Below are positions 15,141-24,033 of a DNA stretch of 64,000 nt, in pieces. The translations under genes and the position numbers were made by a program. The notes under the pieces were generated by a model. It was given only the letters and a program-made list of their open reading frames with translations, had not been told where the DNA came from and did not search any database. Source of the stretch: JBEBGV01 sp040081265 (lineage in GTDB: Bacteria; Acidobacteriota; Vicinamibacteria; Vicinamibacterales; UBA2999); assembly GCA_040081265.1 (NCBI GenBank), contig JBEBGV010000004.1, forward strand, positions 1 through 64,000. Reading direction: 5' to 3'. How positions within the stretch are numbered: position 1 is the first letter of the stretch; the number at the start of each line of letters is the position of its first letter.

Positions 15141-15149
15141 TGGCAGAAT
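15141..15149 (+). promoter_or_regulatory. Extended -10 box of kinase 1 (TGGCAGAAT)
   Basis: TG-G-CAGAAT is repeated exactly at 24034-24042 before kinase 3, with similar following bases (TGC-TC-ACCG). The kinase GTG is 14 bp downstream. The ATG at 15140 overlaps the box, so it is unlikely to be the true start. Confidence 0.45.
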
Positions 15150-15163
15150 CTGCTCCACCGCAC

Positions 15164-17917
15164 GTGGCGCTCACCCCAGGCACGCGCATCGGCGTCTACG
15201 AAGTGCTCGCGCAGATCGGCGAGGGCGGGATGGGGCAGGTGTATCGGGCCACCGATACGTCGCTGGGCCGCCAGGTGGCGATCAAGGTCCTGCCGGAGGC
15301 GGTCGCCGCTGATGCAGAACGGATCGCGCGCTTCGAGCGCGAAGCGAAGACGCTGGCATCGCTGAATCATCCCCACATCGCGGCGATCTACGGATTCGAG
15401 AAGTCCGGCGGCACGCTGGCCCTCGTGATGGAACTGGTCGAAGGCGACGACCTGTCACAGCTGATCGCACGCAGGGCGGGTGCGGAAGATGGCGTACGTA
15501 GGGCGGGTCCGTTAGGACCCGCCGGTTTGCCCCTCGCCGAAGCGCTTCCGATCGCGAAGCAGATCGCCGAGGCGCTCGAAGCGGCGCACGAGCAGGGGAT
15601 CATCCACCGCGATCTCAAACCCGCCAATATCAAGGTCCGTCCGGACGGCACGGTGAAGGTGCTGGACTTCGGCCTCGCGAAAGCGATGGAAACACCTGCT
15701 GTAGGGCGGGGCTTCAGCCCCGACGGACACGCCGGGTCTCACGACCCGGCCTACGTACCGCTTTCCCAGTCGCCCACCATCACGTCACCGGCGCTGCTGA
15801 CCGGCGCGGGCATGATCCTTGGCACGGCGGCGTACATGAGCCCCGAGCAGGCGAGGGGGCGGCCGGCTCAGGCGCGCAGCGATATCTGGGCGTTCGGTGT
15901 GGTGCTCTTCGAGATGCTGACTGGTCAGCGCGCGTTCGAAGGCGAGGACGTCGCCGAAACGCTGGCGCACGTCATGACGCGTGAGCCTGCGTGGGCGGCG
16001 CTGCCGATCGAGACTCCACCGGCAGTGCGGCGGCTGTTGCGCCGGTGTCTCGAGAGGGACCCGCGGCGCCGCCTTGCCGCGATTGCAGACGCGCGACTCG
16101 AACTCCACGAGGCGGAAGGTGAAAGCCCGGTTCCGGTCCCGGTGGTGTCCGCAACACCTGATCGTCGGGGGTGGGTTGTGGCGGGTCTGGTGACGATGGT
16201 GGCTGTCGCGCTGGGTGTGGGCCTCGCGTTCAGTCGGGGTCCGGTGGCCTCGCTTCCGGAAACACGGTTCGAACTCACGACCCCGTCGACAACTGACCCG
16301 TTCTCGCTCGCGATCTCTCCGGACGGGAGACAGGTCGTCTTCGTTGCCACGACTGGGGGAACATCCCAGCTCTGGCTGCGGTCTCTTGGGAGCGCCGGGG
16401 CTCGCCCCCTGGAGCGAACAGAGGGAGCAACATTCCCGTTCTGGTCTCCGGATTCTCGCAGTGTTGGCTTCTTCGCGACGAACAGTCTGAAGACTATTGA
16501 TACGGCGAGCGGTGCCGTCCGGGCCCTGGCGTCAACCGCGCCAAACCCACAGGGTGGGGCATGGGGAGAGGATGGAACGATTCTCTTTTCACCGAGCCTC
16601 ACCGGGGCGTTGATGCAGGTTGCGGCGTCCGGTGGGACGCCGACGCCGGCGACCAGACTCGGGCAGGGAGAGATTGCTCACCGGTTTCCGCAGTTCGTTC
16701 CTGGTGGGCGGCACATCCTGTACTACGTTCGAGGTGCGGCTGACCTGCGCGGTGTCTACGTGGCGAACCGTGATGGCGAGGGGCAGACACGGATCCTGGA
16801 TGGCGAGGTGGGCGCCCTGGCTGCCATTGCGGCGGCTCACATCTTTTTCGTTCGGCAAGGAGCCCTGTACGCGCAGGCGTTTGATGCGGCGCAGGCGAGA
16901 CCCGTTGGAGCGGTCACACGGCTGGCAGACGAGATGGAGAGTGATGCGCAGATGAGGACGGCGTTGTCCGTGTCGCGAGACGGGGTCGTCGTCTACCGTC
17001 CCGCCGCGGCACCGCGCCTCTCTCAGTTCACCTGGTTCTCGCGATCTGGAGTCGAACTTGCGCGAGTGGGGGAGGCCGGTCCCCGGCATACCAGCCCTTC
17101 ACTTTCGCGGGACGAGCGCCGCGTTGCGATGCAAGCCACCTTTGACGGGAACGTGGACATCGCAGTGCTCGACATCGAACGGAACTCCGTGACGAGGGTC
17201 ACGACCAACCCCTATCCGGATCTCTATCCGATCTGGTCGCCGGACGGTCGCGAGCTGATCTACGGCGGCCTCCGCAACAATTCGGCAGAGCTCTTTCGGA
17301 AGTCGTCGGGTGATTCGAGCCCGGGCACTCCACTGGTGGCATCGAGTTCGACGACCGGCTTGCCTCTCGACTGGTCCGGCGATGGTCGATTCGTGCTGTT
17401 CAGGGACGGTGGCACCATTACCGACGGAACCGACGATGGGCTCTCCGTCCTGTCGCTTGGTGAAGGCGGCAGGCCGATCAGAGTAGTCACGTCTGGAGCC
17501 CGTCTCGGTCAGTTTTCGCCGGATGGTCGCTGGATTGCGTTTGAGTCGATCGAGTCTGGTCGAGCCGAGATCTACGTGCAGCCCTTTCCCGGCCCTGGCG
17601 AGCGCACGCAGGTGTCGACCAGCGGAGGTTCCCAGGCGCGCTGGCGTCGAGATGGCCGCGAGCTCTATTACATCTCGCTCGACGATAAGCTCATGGCCGT
17701 GTCCGTCGGGCCGTCGCCCGACGGCCGGGCACTTGCGCTCAGCGCTCCGGTGGCGTTGTTTCTCACCCACGTCAACGGCGCGATTCAGCCGAACAGCGGG
17801 CCGGTCTACACCCCTTCCGCCGATGGCCAGCGATTCCTGATGGACGCGATCGTGGACGAGGGTGAGACGGCGCCGCTTGAGGTGATCCTCAACTGGCAGC
17901 CGCCCTCAGAGCGCTGA
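15164..17917 (+). CDS. Ser/Thr protein kinase with PD40 propeller (kinase 1)
   Basis: This 917-aa one-helix receptor has a cytoplasmic kinase at about residues 10-270: G-loop GEGGMGQV 19-26, Lys41, HRDLKPAN from His148 and DFG from Asp168. A membrane helix at about 336-356 is followed by a PD40/TolB-like propeller (AISPDGRQVVFVATTGG, FSPDGRWIAFESIESGR). It probably phosphorylates Ser/Thr in response to a periplasmic ligand. GTG 15164 gives VALTPGTR, matching M-A-L-T-P-G-T-R in kinase 4. An ATG at 15140 lies within the promoter box. Two palindromic elements are in frame: one between the lobes (RRAGPLGPAG) and one of 18 codons in the activation loop. Confidence 0.88.
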   Translation: MALTPGTRIGVYEVLAQIGEGGMGQVYRATDTSLGRQVAIKVLPEAVAADAERIARFEREAKTLASLNHPHIAAIYGFEKSGGTLALVMELVEGDDLSQLIARRAGAEDGVRRAGPLGPAGLPLAEALPIAKQIAEALEAAHEQGIIHRDLKPANIKVRPDGTVKVLDFGLAKAMETPAVGRGFSPDGHAGSHDPAYVPLSQSPTITSPALLTGAGMILGTAAYMSPEQARGRPAQARSDIWAFGVVLFEMLTGQRAFEGEDVAETLAHVMTREPAWAALPIETPPAVRRLLRRCLERDPRRRLAAIADARLELHEAEGESPVPVPVVSATPDRRGWVVAGLVTMVAVALGVGLAFSRGPVASLPETRFELTTPSTTDPFSLAISPDGRQVVFVATTGGTSQLWLRSLGSAGARPLERTEGATFPFWSPDSRSVGFFATNSLKTIDTASGAVRALASTAPNPQGGAWGEDGTILFSPSLTGALMQVAASGGTPTPATRLGQGEIAHRFPQFVPGGRHILYYVRGAADLRGVYVANRDGEGQTRILDGEVGALAAIAAAHIFFVRQGALYAQAFDAAQARPVGAVTRLADEMESDAQMRTALSVSRDGVVVYRPAAAPRLSQFTWFSRSGVELARVGEAGPRHTSPSLSRDERRVAMQATFDGNVDIAVLDIERNSVTRVTTNPYPDLYPIWSPDGRELIYGGLRNNSAELFRKSSGDSSPGTPLVASSSTTGLPLDWSGDGRFVLFRDGGTITDGTDDGLSVLSLGEGGRPIRVVTSGARLGQFSPDGRWIAFESIESGRAEIYVQPFPGPGERTQVSTSGGSQARWRRDGRELYYISLDDKLMAVSVGPSPDGRALALSAPVALFLTHVNGAIQPNSGPVYTPSADGQRFLMDAIVDEGETAPLEVILNWQPPSER
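15494..15523. repeat. Palindromic element A in kinase 1
   Basis: After GTACGTAG comes the perfect hairpin GGCGGGTCC - GTTA - GGACCCGCC (15502-15510 and 15515-15523). It is read in frame as part of V-R-R-A-G-P-L-G-P-A-G. The same hairpin with GTCA as loop is in kinases 2, 3 and 4. Confidence 0.75.
15701..15754. repeat. Palindromic element B (54 bp) in kinase 1 activation loop
   Basis: Two hairpins, GGGGC-TTCA-GCCCC (15708-15721) and GCCGGGTC-TCAC-GACCCGGC (15731-15750), are closed by GTAGG...CCTAC ends. It is exactly 18 codons with boundaries on the reading frame (V-G-R-G-F-S-P ... D-P-A-Y). Confidence 0.8.
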
Positions 17918-17954
17918 CGCCGGTCGCGGCGGAGCTCGCAGGGACGGCCAGAGT

Positions 17955-18911
17955 TCAGTTCGGCCGGTCGACAGCCCGCGTGCGCGGCGTCGTGTCACGA
18001 AGCTGGCAATCGAACAGATCCGTGCACGTGCAGAAGCGCTCGCATCGGTTCGGCGCCGGTGCACGCGGTGCGCCCATCGTCTTGCGATACTCCGGATACA
18101 TCGTCGCCGCACCCCCACGCGTCGCCTCGAGTGGCAGCCCATAGAAGTCGGCTACCTCGTTCAGAAAACGATTGGTGCCGAACAGGTGATGCGGCACCGG
18201 GCTGCCTGGCGTCGGCACTTCCAGTACCGACTCGCAGAGGAACACGCGCAACTGCTGGCCGGGATCGAGATACCAGTTCTGGCTGCGTACGAGCGGTTCG
18301 TCGAGCATCACAGGGTCGGTCTGCACCGTGACCACCGTCAGCAGATCCCGGTGGCGTGTCCAGTACTCGGTCATGGTCCGCTGGTCACTGCTCGCGACCC
18401 CGTTGCGCCGGAAGTAGTTGGCCTTGAGGTGAGTGGTCTCGATGACCAGCGTGTTGCCTTCCCATCGACCGGTCGAGAATCCCTGGAAGGTGTGCTCGGC
18501 CAACGCGGCTGGATGCGGGCGCCCGTCCATCCAGACGGTGCGTTCGCTGCCCCAGGCGGGCATGTAGGTGCGAAACGTCGTGAGCTGATGGGTTTGAGGG
18601 TCCAGTTCGCGAGACACGCGCAGGTTGCCGAGGCCGCGCATCCCATAGTCGGATGAGTGCGGTCGGCACTGGTACTCCATCACGACGGAGATGCGATCGC
18701 CGTCCCAGCTGTCGGCGCGAAGACGCGCGGCGGCGTTCAGCGGGAGGCCCAGGTAATCACCGAGCTCGGGACCGGGCAGTCTTTCAGGGCCGTCCTCGTG
18801 ATAGACCGGCGCCCATTCACCGGAGAAGTCAACCTGCGCGAGGGCAGGTGAGGCGGTCAGCGCCAGCAGCAACCCGGCGCTCGAAACACACAGAGGCAAA
18901 CGGTGGAACAT
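17955..18911 (-). CDS. Secreted hypothetical protein (acidobacterial type)
   Basis: The 318-aa protein starts MFHRLPLCVSSAGLLLAL with a signal peptide cut near A-L-A-Q. Motifs include VDFSGEWAPVYHEDGPERLP, AEHTFQGFSTGRWEGNTLVI and TMTEYWTRHRDLLTVVTV. This arrangement (F-S-G-x-W, then G-x-W-E-G-x-T-L-V-I-E-T, then T-E-x-W) recurs in secreted proteins of Acidobacteriota that accompany DUF6152. A cysteine-rich tail (CERFCTCTDLFDC) is unusual and could bind metal. It is the last gene of a leftward run after two other exported proteins. Function is unknown. Confidence 0.6.
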   Translation of the reverse strand: MFHRLPLCVSSAGLLLALTASPALAQVDFSGEWAPVYHEDGPERLPGPELGDYLGLPLNAAARLRADSWDGDRISVVMEYQCRPHSSDYGMRGLGNLRVSRELDPQTHQLTTFRTYMPAWGSERTVWMDGRPHPAALAEHTFQGFSTGRWEGNTLVIETTHLKANYFRRNGVASSDQRTMTEYWTRHRDLLTVVTVQTDPVMLDEPLVRSQNWYLDPGQQLRVFLCESVLEVPTPGSPVPHHLFGTNRFLNEVADFYGLPLEATRGGAATMYPEYRKTMGAPRAPAPNRCERFCTCTDLFDCQLRDTTPRTRAVDRPN

Positions 18912-18940
18912 GGCGAGGTGTCTTCCCTTCGACGCGACCG

Positions 18941-19735
18941 CTACCTGGCCGAACATGGCCCGGGGCTGAACTTCGACCCGTCCGGTTCCTTCTTGAAGTC
19001 CGAACTGGTGATCCACGGCGCCTTCAGGTACTTCGGGTCAGTGACGACGGTCGTCACCGTCAACCACTCCGCGCCGTCTGCAAGCTTGTGGTAATCGTAG
19101 AATTCCTCCACCGTCGTGTCGGCGCTGTACGGCAGACCGTTGGCGCGAAGGTAGCCGTCACGAAGCCCACGGGTCGTCACCTCGAGCGACCGCCCGCGGT
19201 TTGCGGTGCGTGTGGAGAAGATTCCGGCGAGGTCAGGCGGCTCGATCCCCTGCACCGGTCGCTCCCAGTTCGCGACCGAGTAGCCCTGCCAGCTCGGACG
19301 CGCCCCTGAGGGCGGCGAACCACCAAAGTGGAACAGTCGCACCTGGGATCCTTCGTCCAGCTCGAGTTTCAGGGTCTGATCGTCCTGCCACGTGATGTGC
19401 ACACGACCTGGCCGCCGCATGATCGCCGGCGCGCCGTAAGCCTTGCACTGCAGGCCGGCCGCTTCATCCTTCGCCGGATCCCACAGTTCACCGACCCGGC
19501 GGGCCTCAGGCGTGATGGGCACGCTCGCGAAGTCACCCTTGATCGGCGTGACCATCCGCCAGCGCCAGTCTTCACTCACGACCGACACCCAGTAGCCGGT
19601 GAGGTCCACCGGGGACGCGGCCCTGGGTGTCGCGGGTGGCGGAGCCGCCCCGCGTCCTGGTCCTTGTGCCGCGGCCGCAACCGGCACGGTCACCAGAGCC
19701 AGGAAGGCAAGCAGTAGAAAGCGATGTCCAGTCAT
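18941..19735 (-). CDS. Secreted hypothetical protein
   Basis: This 264-aa protein has a signal peptide (MTGHRFLLLAFLALVTVPVA, cut after A-A-A-Q) and a Gly/Pro-rich linker. Motifs are VDLTGYWVSVVSEDWRWRM, then VHITWQDDQTLKLELDEG and VEEFYDYHKLADGAEWLTVT. It shares the G-x-W opening and T-V-V-T-D-P region with the downstream 318-aa protein, so the two are probably distant paralogues. Its start overlaps the stop of the MBL-like gene by ATGA, so it is translated with it. Confidence 0.6.
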   Translation of the reverse strand: MTGHRFLLLAFLALVTVPVAAAAQGPGRGAAPPPATPRAASPVDLTGYWVSVVSEDWRWRMVTPIKGDFASVPITPEARRVGELWDPAKDEAAGLQCKAYGAPAIMRRPGRVHITWQDDQTLKLELDEGSQVRLFHFGGSPPSGARPSWQGYSVANWERPVQGIEPPDLAGIFSTRTANRGRSLEVTTRGLRDGYLRANGLPYSADTTVEEFYDYHKLADGAEWLTVTTVVTDPKYLKAPWITSSDFKKEPDGSKFSPGPCSAR

Positions 19736-20685
19736 CGTCCACCCAGACTCGTGTACACGGCGTCGACAAATGCGTCCGCCGGACCGTAGCGGTTTTCGTA
19801 GTCGAGGACCAGCCTGGCGTCGCGGACCTGCGCGCGGCTCTGGCCTTTGGCGATCGCATCCCGCACGCGGTCACGAACGATCAGCACCATGTCACGGTAC
19901 TCGACCACGTCGGCTTCGTTGCTGATGCGACCGTGTCCCGGAATCACGCGCGTGCCGCCGTCCTGCAGCTTCTCGGGCACCGTCAGGACCAGGATGTGAT
20001 TCAGTGCGTCGATGAGTCCATTGACGCTGCCGCCGGACTCGAGGTCAATGAGCGGATAGCGATCGGGCGTGAAGACGTCCCCCGCTGCAATCACGTCAGA
20101 CCTTCGGAAGAAGACGATGCTGTCGCCGTCGGAGTGTGCACGCGGCTCGTGGTAGACGACGATCGGTTCGCCGTTGAAGTAGAAGTCCTTCTGGGGAGTC
20201 GAGAACTCAGAGGTGGGCAAGCCCTTCTGAGCCGGGGGCGTCCGCTGGCTGGCCACGGGAGCCGTCAGTCGGTTGAGGACGTTCTCGTGCGCAATGATCG
20301 TGGCGAGGCCTCCAGGGACCTGTGTCAGTCCGGTTGCGCCGCGTGCCTGCATCAGTTCGTTCCCGCCCGTGCGTTCGGGATGAAACGAGGTGTCCACGAT
20401 GATGCGCACCGGTTTCGCAGTCAGCGAGCGGAGGGCCGCGGTCAGCGCGTCAGCCATCGACGCAGTCATCGTGTCGACGAGGAGTGCACCGTCCTTACCC
20501 ACCTGCACGGCGGCATTGGCTTGGCCAGCCCCAGCGAGCAGGTAGACGTTGCCCTGCACGGGAAGCACCTGAACACCATCTGCGTTCGGCGTACGCTGGC
20601 CGAGCGGCTGTTGAGCATCGATGAACACACCGCCGCCGAGCAGCAGCGCGAGCCAGGCCGGCGCCGTGCGCCATGTGATGTCCAT
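19732..20685 (-). CDS. Metallo-beta-lactamase-fold protein with degenerate metal site
   Basis: The 317-aa exported protein (signal WRTAPAWLALLLGGGVF) follows MBL hydrolases: VYLLAGAGQANAAVQVGKDG, VRIIVDTSFHPERTGGNE, AHSDGDSIVFFRRSDVIAAG and TRVIPGHGR. In active enzymes the second block is T-H-x-H-x-D-H-T-G-G. Here it is T-S-F-H-P-E-R-T-G-G, with His to Ser, Asp to Glu and His to Arg. The later His/Asp ligands (AHSDGDS, AAGDVF, PGHG) remain. It is probably catalytically altered or a pseudoenzyme. The ATG at 20685 has an AAAGGTG ribosome site. A GTG at 20694 is the alternative. Confidence 0.75.
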   Translation of the reverse strand: MDITWRTAPAWLALLLGGGVFIDAQQPLGQRTPNADGVQVLPVQGNVYLLAGAGQANAAVQVGKDGALLVDTMTASMADALTAALRSLTAKPVRIIVDTSFHPERTGGNELMQARGATGLTQVPGGLATIIAHENVLNRLTAPVASQRTPPAQKGLPTSEFSTPQKDFYFNGEPIVVYHEPRAHSDGDSIVFFRRSDVIAAGDVFTPDRYPLIDLESGGSVNGLIDALNHILVLTVPEKLQDGGTRVIPGHGRISNEADVVEYRDMVLIVRDRVRDAIAKGQSRAQVRDARLVLDYENRYGPADAFVDAVYTSLGGR

Positions 20686-20751
20686 ACAGGTCACCTTTCA
20701 TAGCGCAGGTGCAGACCGATGTCCACCAGAAGTGTCTTTCGAGCGGTCCGC

Positions 20752-20757
20752 TATACT
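20752..20757 (+). promoter_or_regulatory. -10 box of kinase 2 (TATACT)
   Basis: TATACT ends 10 bp before the TTG start at 20768, so the transcript would begin at or next to the start codon. No ribosome site precedes the TTG, in line with leaderless translation. No clear -35 box is seen. Confidence 0.45.
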
Positions 20758-20767
20758 TCCAGCCCAA

Positions 20768-23566
20768 TTGGCCCTCGCGCCCGGCACGCGTCTCGGCGTC
20801 TACGAAGTCCTCGCGCAGATCGGCGAGGGCGGGATGGGGCAGGTGTATCGGGCCACCGACACGTCGCTGGGCCGACAGGTGGCGATCAAGGTGCTGCCGG
20901 AGTCAGTCGCCGCTGACGCCGACCGGATCGCCCGCTTCGAGCGCGAAGCGAAGACGCTGGCGTCGCTGAATCATCCCCACATCGCGGCGATCTACGGGTT
21001 CGAGAAGTCCGGCGGCACGCTGGCCCTCGTGATGGAACTGGTCGAGGGCGACGACCTGTCACAGCTGATCGCACGCAGGGCGGGTCCTGCCGATGGCGCA
21101 CGTAGGGCGGGTGCGGAAGATGGCGTACGTAGGGCGGGTCCGTCAGGACCCGCCGGTTTGCCGCTCGACGAAGCCCTCCCGCTCGCGAGGCAGATCGCCG
21201 AAGCGCTCGAAGCCGCGCACGAGCAGGGCATCATCCACCGCGACCTGAAGCCCGCCAACATCAAGGTACGTCCGGACGGCACGGTGAAGGTGCTGGACTT
21301 CGGCCTGGCGAAGGCGGTGGAACCATCTGTAGGGCGGGGCTTCAGCCCCGCCGGACACGCCGGGTCTCACGACCCGGCCTACGTACCGCTTTCCCAGTCG
21401 CCAACGATCACGTCACCCGCCCACCTTCGCCAAGGCTACGGCGAGGCAGGCGTGACCGGCGCCGGCATGATCCTCGGCACGGCCGCGTACATGTCACCCG
21501 AGCAGGCGCGTGGCAAGACGGTGGACAAGCGCGCCGACATCTGGGCCTTCGGCGCTGTGCTCTACGAGATGCTGACGGGGACGCGGGCGTTCGGTGGAGA
21601 CGAGGTCTCGGAAGTGCTGTCGCGTGTACTGCAGCGAGAGCCAGAGTGGGCGGCGCTCCCCTCGGCACTCTCGCCAACGCTCGTCGTCTACCTCAAGCGG
21701 TGTCTCCACAAGGACCCGAAGCAGCGCATTCCCGACATCGCGGCGATGCGCCTCGCACTCGAAGGGGCATTCGAGACGGCCGTGTCACCGGTGACACCGA
21801 CGACGGTCGCATCGTCGCGCGGCCGCCTGCCTGTGATCGCCGCCGTTGCCGTCACGGCCGTGCTGGTTGCGGCACTGGCGGTGCCGGCGCTCCGTTACAT
21901 GCGGCAGACGCTGCCCCCTGAGATGCGCGTGGACATCGTGACGCCCGCCACCGACGCGCCGCTGGAGTTCGCCCTGTCGCCAGACGGCCGGTCTCTCGTC
22001 TTTGTCGCGTCGGGTGAGGGGACGCCACGACTGTGGCTGCGTCCCCTCGACCAGTCCGAGCCGCGACCGTTGGCAGGCACTGACGGCGCGAGCAGCCCGT
22101 TCTGGTCACCCGACAGCCGCTCGATTGGGTTCTTTGCGGCCGGCACGCTTCGCCGCATCGACGTGGCCGGCGGAACGTCGCAGGGACTGGCCACTGCTTC
22201 GGGGACCAGCCTCAGCGGCAGTTGGAGCGAGGACGGTACGATCCTGTTTGCACGGCAGGCGGGTTCCGTGTGGCGCGTACCGGCCGCCGGGGGCGAGCCG
22301 GTGGCGGTAACACGGCTCGATCCGCCACGCCAAGTCAGTCATCGCTATCCGCAGGTCCTCCCCGACGGTCGGCAGTTTCTGTTCTATGCGCAGGGTACGC
22401 CCGAGGCGGCTGGGATCTACCTGGGCTCGCTCGACGGCAGCGCGTCCACACGGCTGACGCCCGCGGACTCGGGGGGCGCGTTCCTGCCGCCGGACTGGGT
22501 GGTCTTCGTGCGCGAAGGGACGCTGGTGGCGCGTCGGCTGGACCTCTCCCGTGGCGCGTTGACGGGCGATCCCGTCCGACTGGCCGATCGGATCGGCGTG
22601 GACGCGAATGCCCGCGGGGGCTTCGCCGTGTCGGCGGCGGGGCTGGTAGCCTCTCGCGCCGGCGGCGACGCGTTGCGACAGCTTACGTGGTTCGATCGGA
22701 CCGGCACGGCGGTGGGCGGCGTTGGCGAGCCAGAGGCGAATGAGCTGCGATTTCCCGAGCTCTCGCCCGACGGCCGGAGCGTGGCGCTTGGGCGCACGGT
22801 ACAGGGCAACCAGGACATCTGGCTGCTGGATCTCGTGCGCGGCGGCAGAACGCGGCTGACCTTCGAGGCGGCCAACGATGCCACTCCCATCTGGTCGCCG
22901 GACGGCAGGCAGATCGCCTTCAGGTCGAACCGCACTGGCGTCTTCGACCTGTACGTGAAGCCGACGAACGGGTCTGGCGTGGAGGCACGGCTGATGAGCT
23001 CGCCCAACCTCAAGCAGCCGCAAGACTGGTCGCGGGATGGCCGGTGGCTGTTGTACTACGAGGTCCACCCGACAACTGGGCGCGATCTGTGGGCGCTGGA
23101 CTTGGTTGCCACAGATCACGTCTCGCGCGTCGTCGCGAACACGTCTGCGCAAGAGGTGCTGGCCGCGCTCTCGCCGGACGGGCGCTGGGTGGCCTATCAG
23201 ACCAACGAGTCCGGCCGTTTCGAGGTCGTAGTGCAGCCGTTTCCCGGCGGTGGGAGCAAGTGGCAGGTGTCGACTAGCGGCGGCGTGGCGCCGCGGTGGC
23301 GTGCCGACGGCAAAGAGATCTACTTCCTGACGCCCGACGCGAAGATGATGGCCGTGCCCGTCACGGCCGCGGGCACTTCATTCGAGGTTGGCACGCCGGT
23401 GATGCTCTTTGTGACCGGCATCGTGGACGGCGGGAGCGTCGCGAATAACCGGCCGCAGTACGCGGTCGCTCGCGACGGTCGGTTCCTGATCAACCAGTCG
23501 GTGGGAGACGGTCGCGCTGCGCCGATCACGCTGCTGATGAACTGGAATCCGCAGGCGGCGAAGTAA
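20768..23566 (+). CDS. Ser/Thr protein kinase with PD40 propeller (kinase 2)
   Basis: This 932-aa receptor has the same layout as kinase 1: G-loop 19-26, Lys41, His157 of HRDLKPAN, DFG at Asp177, a membrane helix near 356-376, then a propeller (ALSPDGRSLVFVASGEG, WSPDGRQIAFRSNRTGV). A TTG start gives LALAPGTRLGVYE, aligned with its paralogues. A longer frame from 20621 crosses the promoter. It carries element A with an extra 27-bp unit (RAGPADGAR), element B after DFG, and a third 27-nt insert (HLRQGYGEAG) in the activation segment. It is divergent from the exported MBL-like operon and transcribed alone. Confidence 0.87.
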   Translation: MALAPGTRLGVYEVLAQIGEGGMGQVYRATDTSLGRQVAIKVLPESVAADADRIARFEREAKTLASLNHPHIAAIYGFEKSGGTLALVMELVEGDDLSQLIARRAGPADGARRAGAEDGVRRAGPSGPAGLPLDEALPLARQIAEALEAAHEQGIIHRDLKPANIKVRPDGTVKVLDFGLAKAVEPSVGRGFSPAGHAGSHDPAYVPLSQSPTITSPAHLRQGYGEAGVTGAGMILGTAAYMSPEQARGKTVDKRADIWAFGAVLYEMLTGTRAFGGDEVSEVLSRVLQREPEWAALPSALSPTLVVYLKRCLHKDPKQRIPDIAAMRLALEGAFETAVSPVTPTTVASSRGRLPVIAAVAVTAVLVAALAVPALRYMRQTLPPEMRVDIVTPATDAPLEFALSPDGRSLVFVASGEGTPRLWLRPLDQSEPRPLAGTDGASSPFWSPDSRSIGFFAAGTLRRIDVAGGTSQGLATASGTSLSGSWSEDGTILFARQAGSVWRVPAAGGEPVAVTRLDPPRQVSHRYPQVLPDGRQFLFYAQGTPEAAGIYLGSLDGSASTRLTPADSGGAFLPPDWVVFVREGTLVARRLDLSRGALTGDPVRLADRIGVDANARGGFAVSAAGLVASRAGGDALRQLTWFDRTGTAVGGVGEPEANELRFPELSPDGRSVALGRTVQGNQDIWLLDLVRGGRTRLTFEAANDATPIWSPDGRQIAFRSNRTGVFDLYVKPTNGSGVEARLMSSPNLKQPQDWSRDGRWLLYYEVHPTTGRDLWALDLVATDHVSRVVANTSAQEVLAALSPDGRWVAYQTNESGRFEVVVQPFPGGGSKWQVSTSGGVAPRWRADGKEIYFLTPDAKMMAVPVTAAGTSFEVGTPVMLFVTGIVDGGSVANNRPQYAVARDGRFLINQSVGDGRAAPITLLMNWNPQAAK
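21077..21154. repeat. 27-bp tandem repeats plus palindromic element A in kinase 2
   Basis: Units at 21077-21103 and 21104-21130 and a partial unit from 21131 start with AGGGCGGGT and end with CGTACGT or a variant. They encode R-A-G-x-x-D-G-x-R repeats. The last unit runs into the hairpin GGCGGGTCC-GTCA-GGACCCGCC (21133-21154). Confidence 0.75.
21329..21382. repeat. Palindromic element B in kinase 2 activation loop
   Basis: It differs from the kinase 1 copy by GCC for GAC in the middle. It is 54 bp, in frame, 18 codons, bounded by GTAGG and CCTAC. Confidence 0.8.
21422..21454. repeat. Third inserted element in kinase 2
   Basis: The core CTTCGCCAAGGCTACGGCGA, continuing GG, forms an imperfect palindrome (CTTCGCC/GGCGAGG) and adds nine codons (27 nt net) relative to the other kinases between S-P-A and T-G-A-G-M. 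It is unrelated in sequence to elements A and B. Confidence 0.6.
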
Positions 23567-23601
23567 CGCTCGCGAACCGCACTCCGCAACCCGCGAGGTG
23601 A

Positions 23602-23724
23602 CTACGCGCCAGACGCCGGACGCTCGCGCGACCGGCGCTCGCGGCGACGCCCCCATCGGTCGAGGATGACAACGATCGCGCAAACGAAGGCGATGCCGAA
23701 GAAGATGGCGAACCCGTTGAACAT
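23602..23724 (-). CDS. 40-aa single-helix membrane peptide
   Basis: MFNGFAIFFGIAFVCAIVVI forms one membrane helix, followed by a very basic tail (DRWGRRRERRSRER). The ATG overlaps the stop of the upstream small gene by one base (TGATG), so the two are coupled. The size and topology resemble small regulatory membrane peptides, but no family is recognised. Confidence 0.5.
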   Translation of the reverse strand: MFNGFAIFFGIAFVCAIVVILDRWGRRRERRSRERPASGA

Positions 23725-23915
23725 CACTCCTCCTCCAGGACCAACGCTACGGTGACCAGCGTCAGCCACACGAGTACGCCAGCCACGACCGACGCCCACG
23801 AACGCGAGGGCTGACCCACGAATTGGCTCAGTCCGAGTGCGGCGACCGACAAGTTCGCCAGCTCGCGCATCGTGTCACTCAGCGCCCGCCGGCGTCGGGG
23901 AGTCAATCGTAGCAT
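23724..23915 (-). CDS. Small membrane protein, partner of the 40-aa peptide
   Basis: The 63-aa product starts MLRLTPRRRRALSDTMRELA. It has two hydrophobic segments (ANLSVAALGLSQFVG and WASVVAGVLVWLTLVTVAL) and ends in E-E-E. The layout of a basic N-terminus, two helices and an acidic end resembles small DUF6722-like membrane proteins, but this is a guess. MRELAN at 23870 is an alternative start. It forms a two-gene leftward operon between kinases 2 and 3. Confidence 0.45.
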   Translation of the reverse strand: MLRLTPRRRRALSDTMRELANLSVAALGLSQFVGQPSRSWASVVAGVLVWLTLVTVALVLEEE

Positions 23916-24033
23916 CGTCACAACGACGAGGTGCGACCAGCGTGCCACAGCGAGTCTCCGCAATTTGTCTGAATGAATTTCGGGTGTCGGTGCCACAGTA
24001 CGCACTTCTCCACCGTTGGATCGGGGCGGGCTG

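Noticed and set aside
15140..15163. ATG start for kinase 1
   Set aside because: The ATG lies inside a TGGCAGAAT box shared with kinase 3, and the next eight residues have no counterpart in the other kinases.
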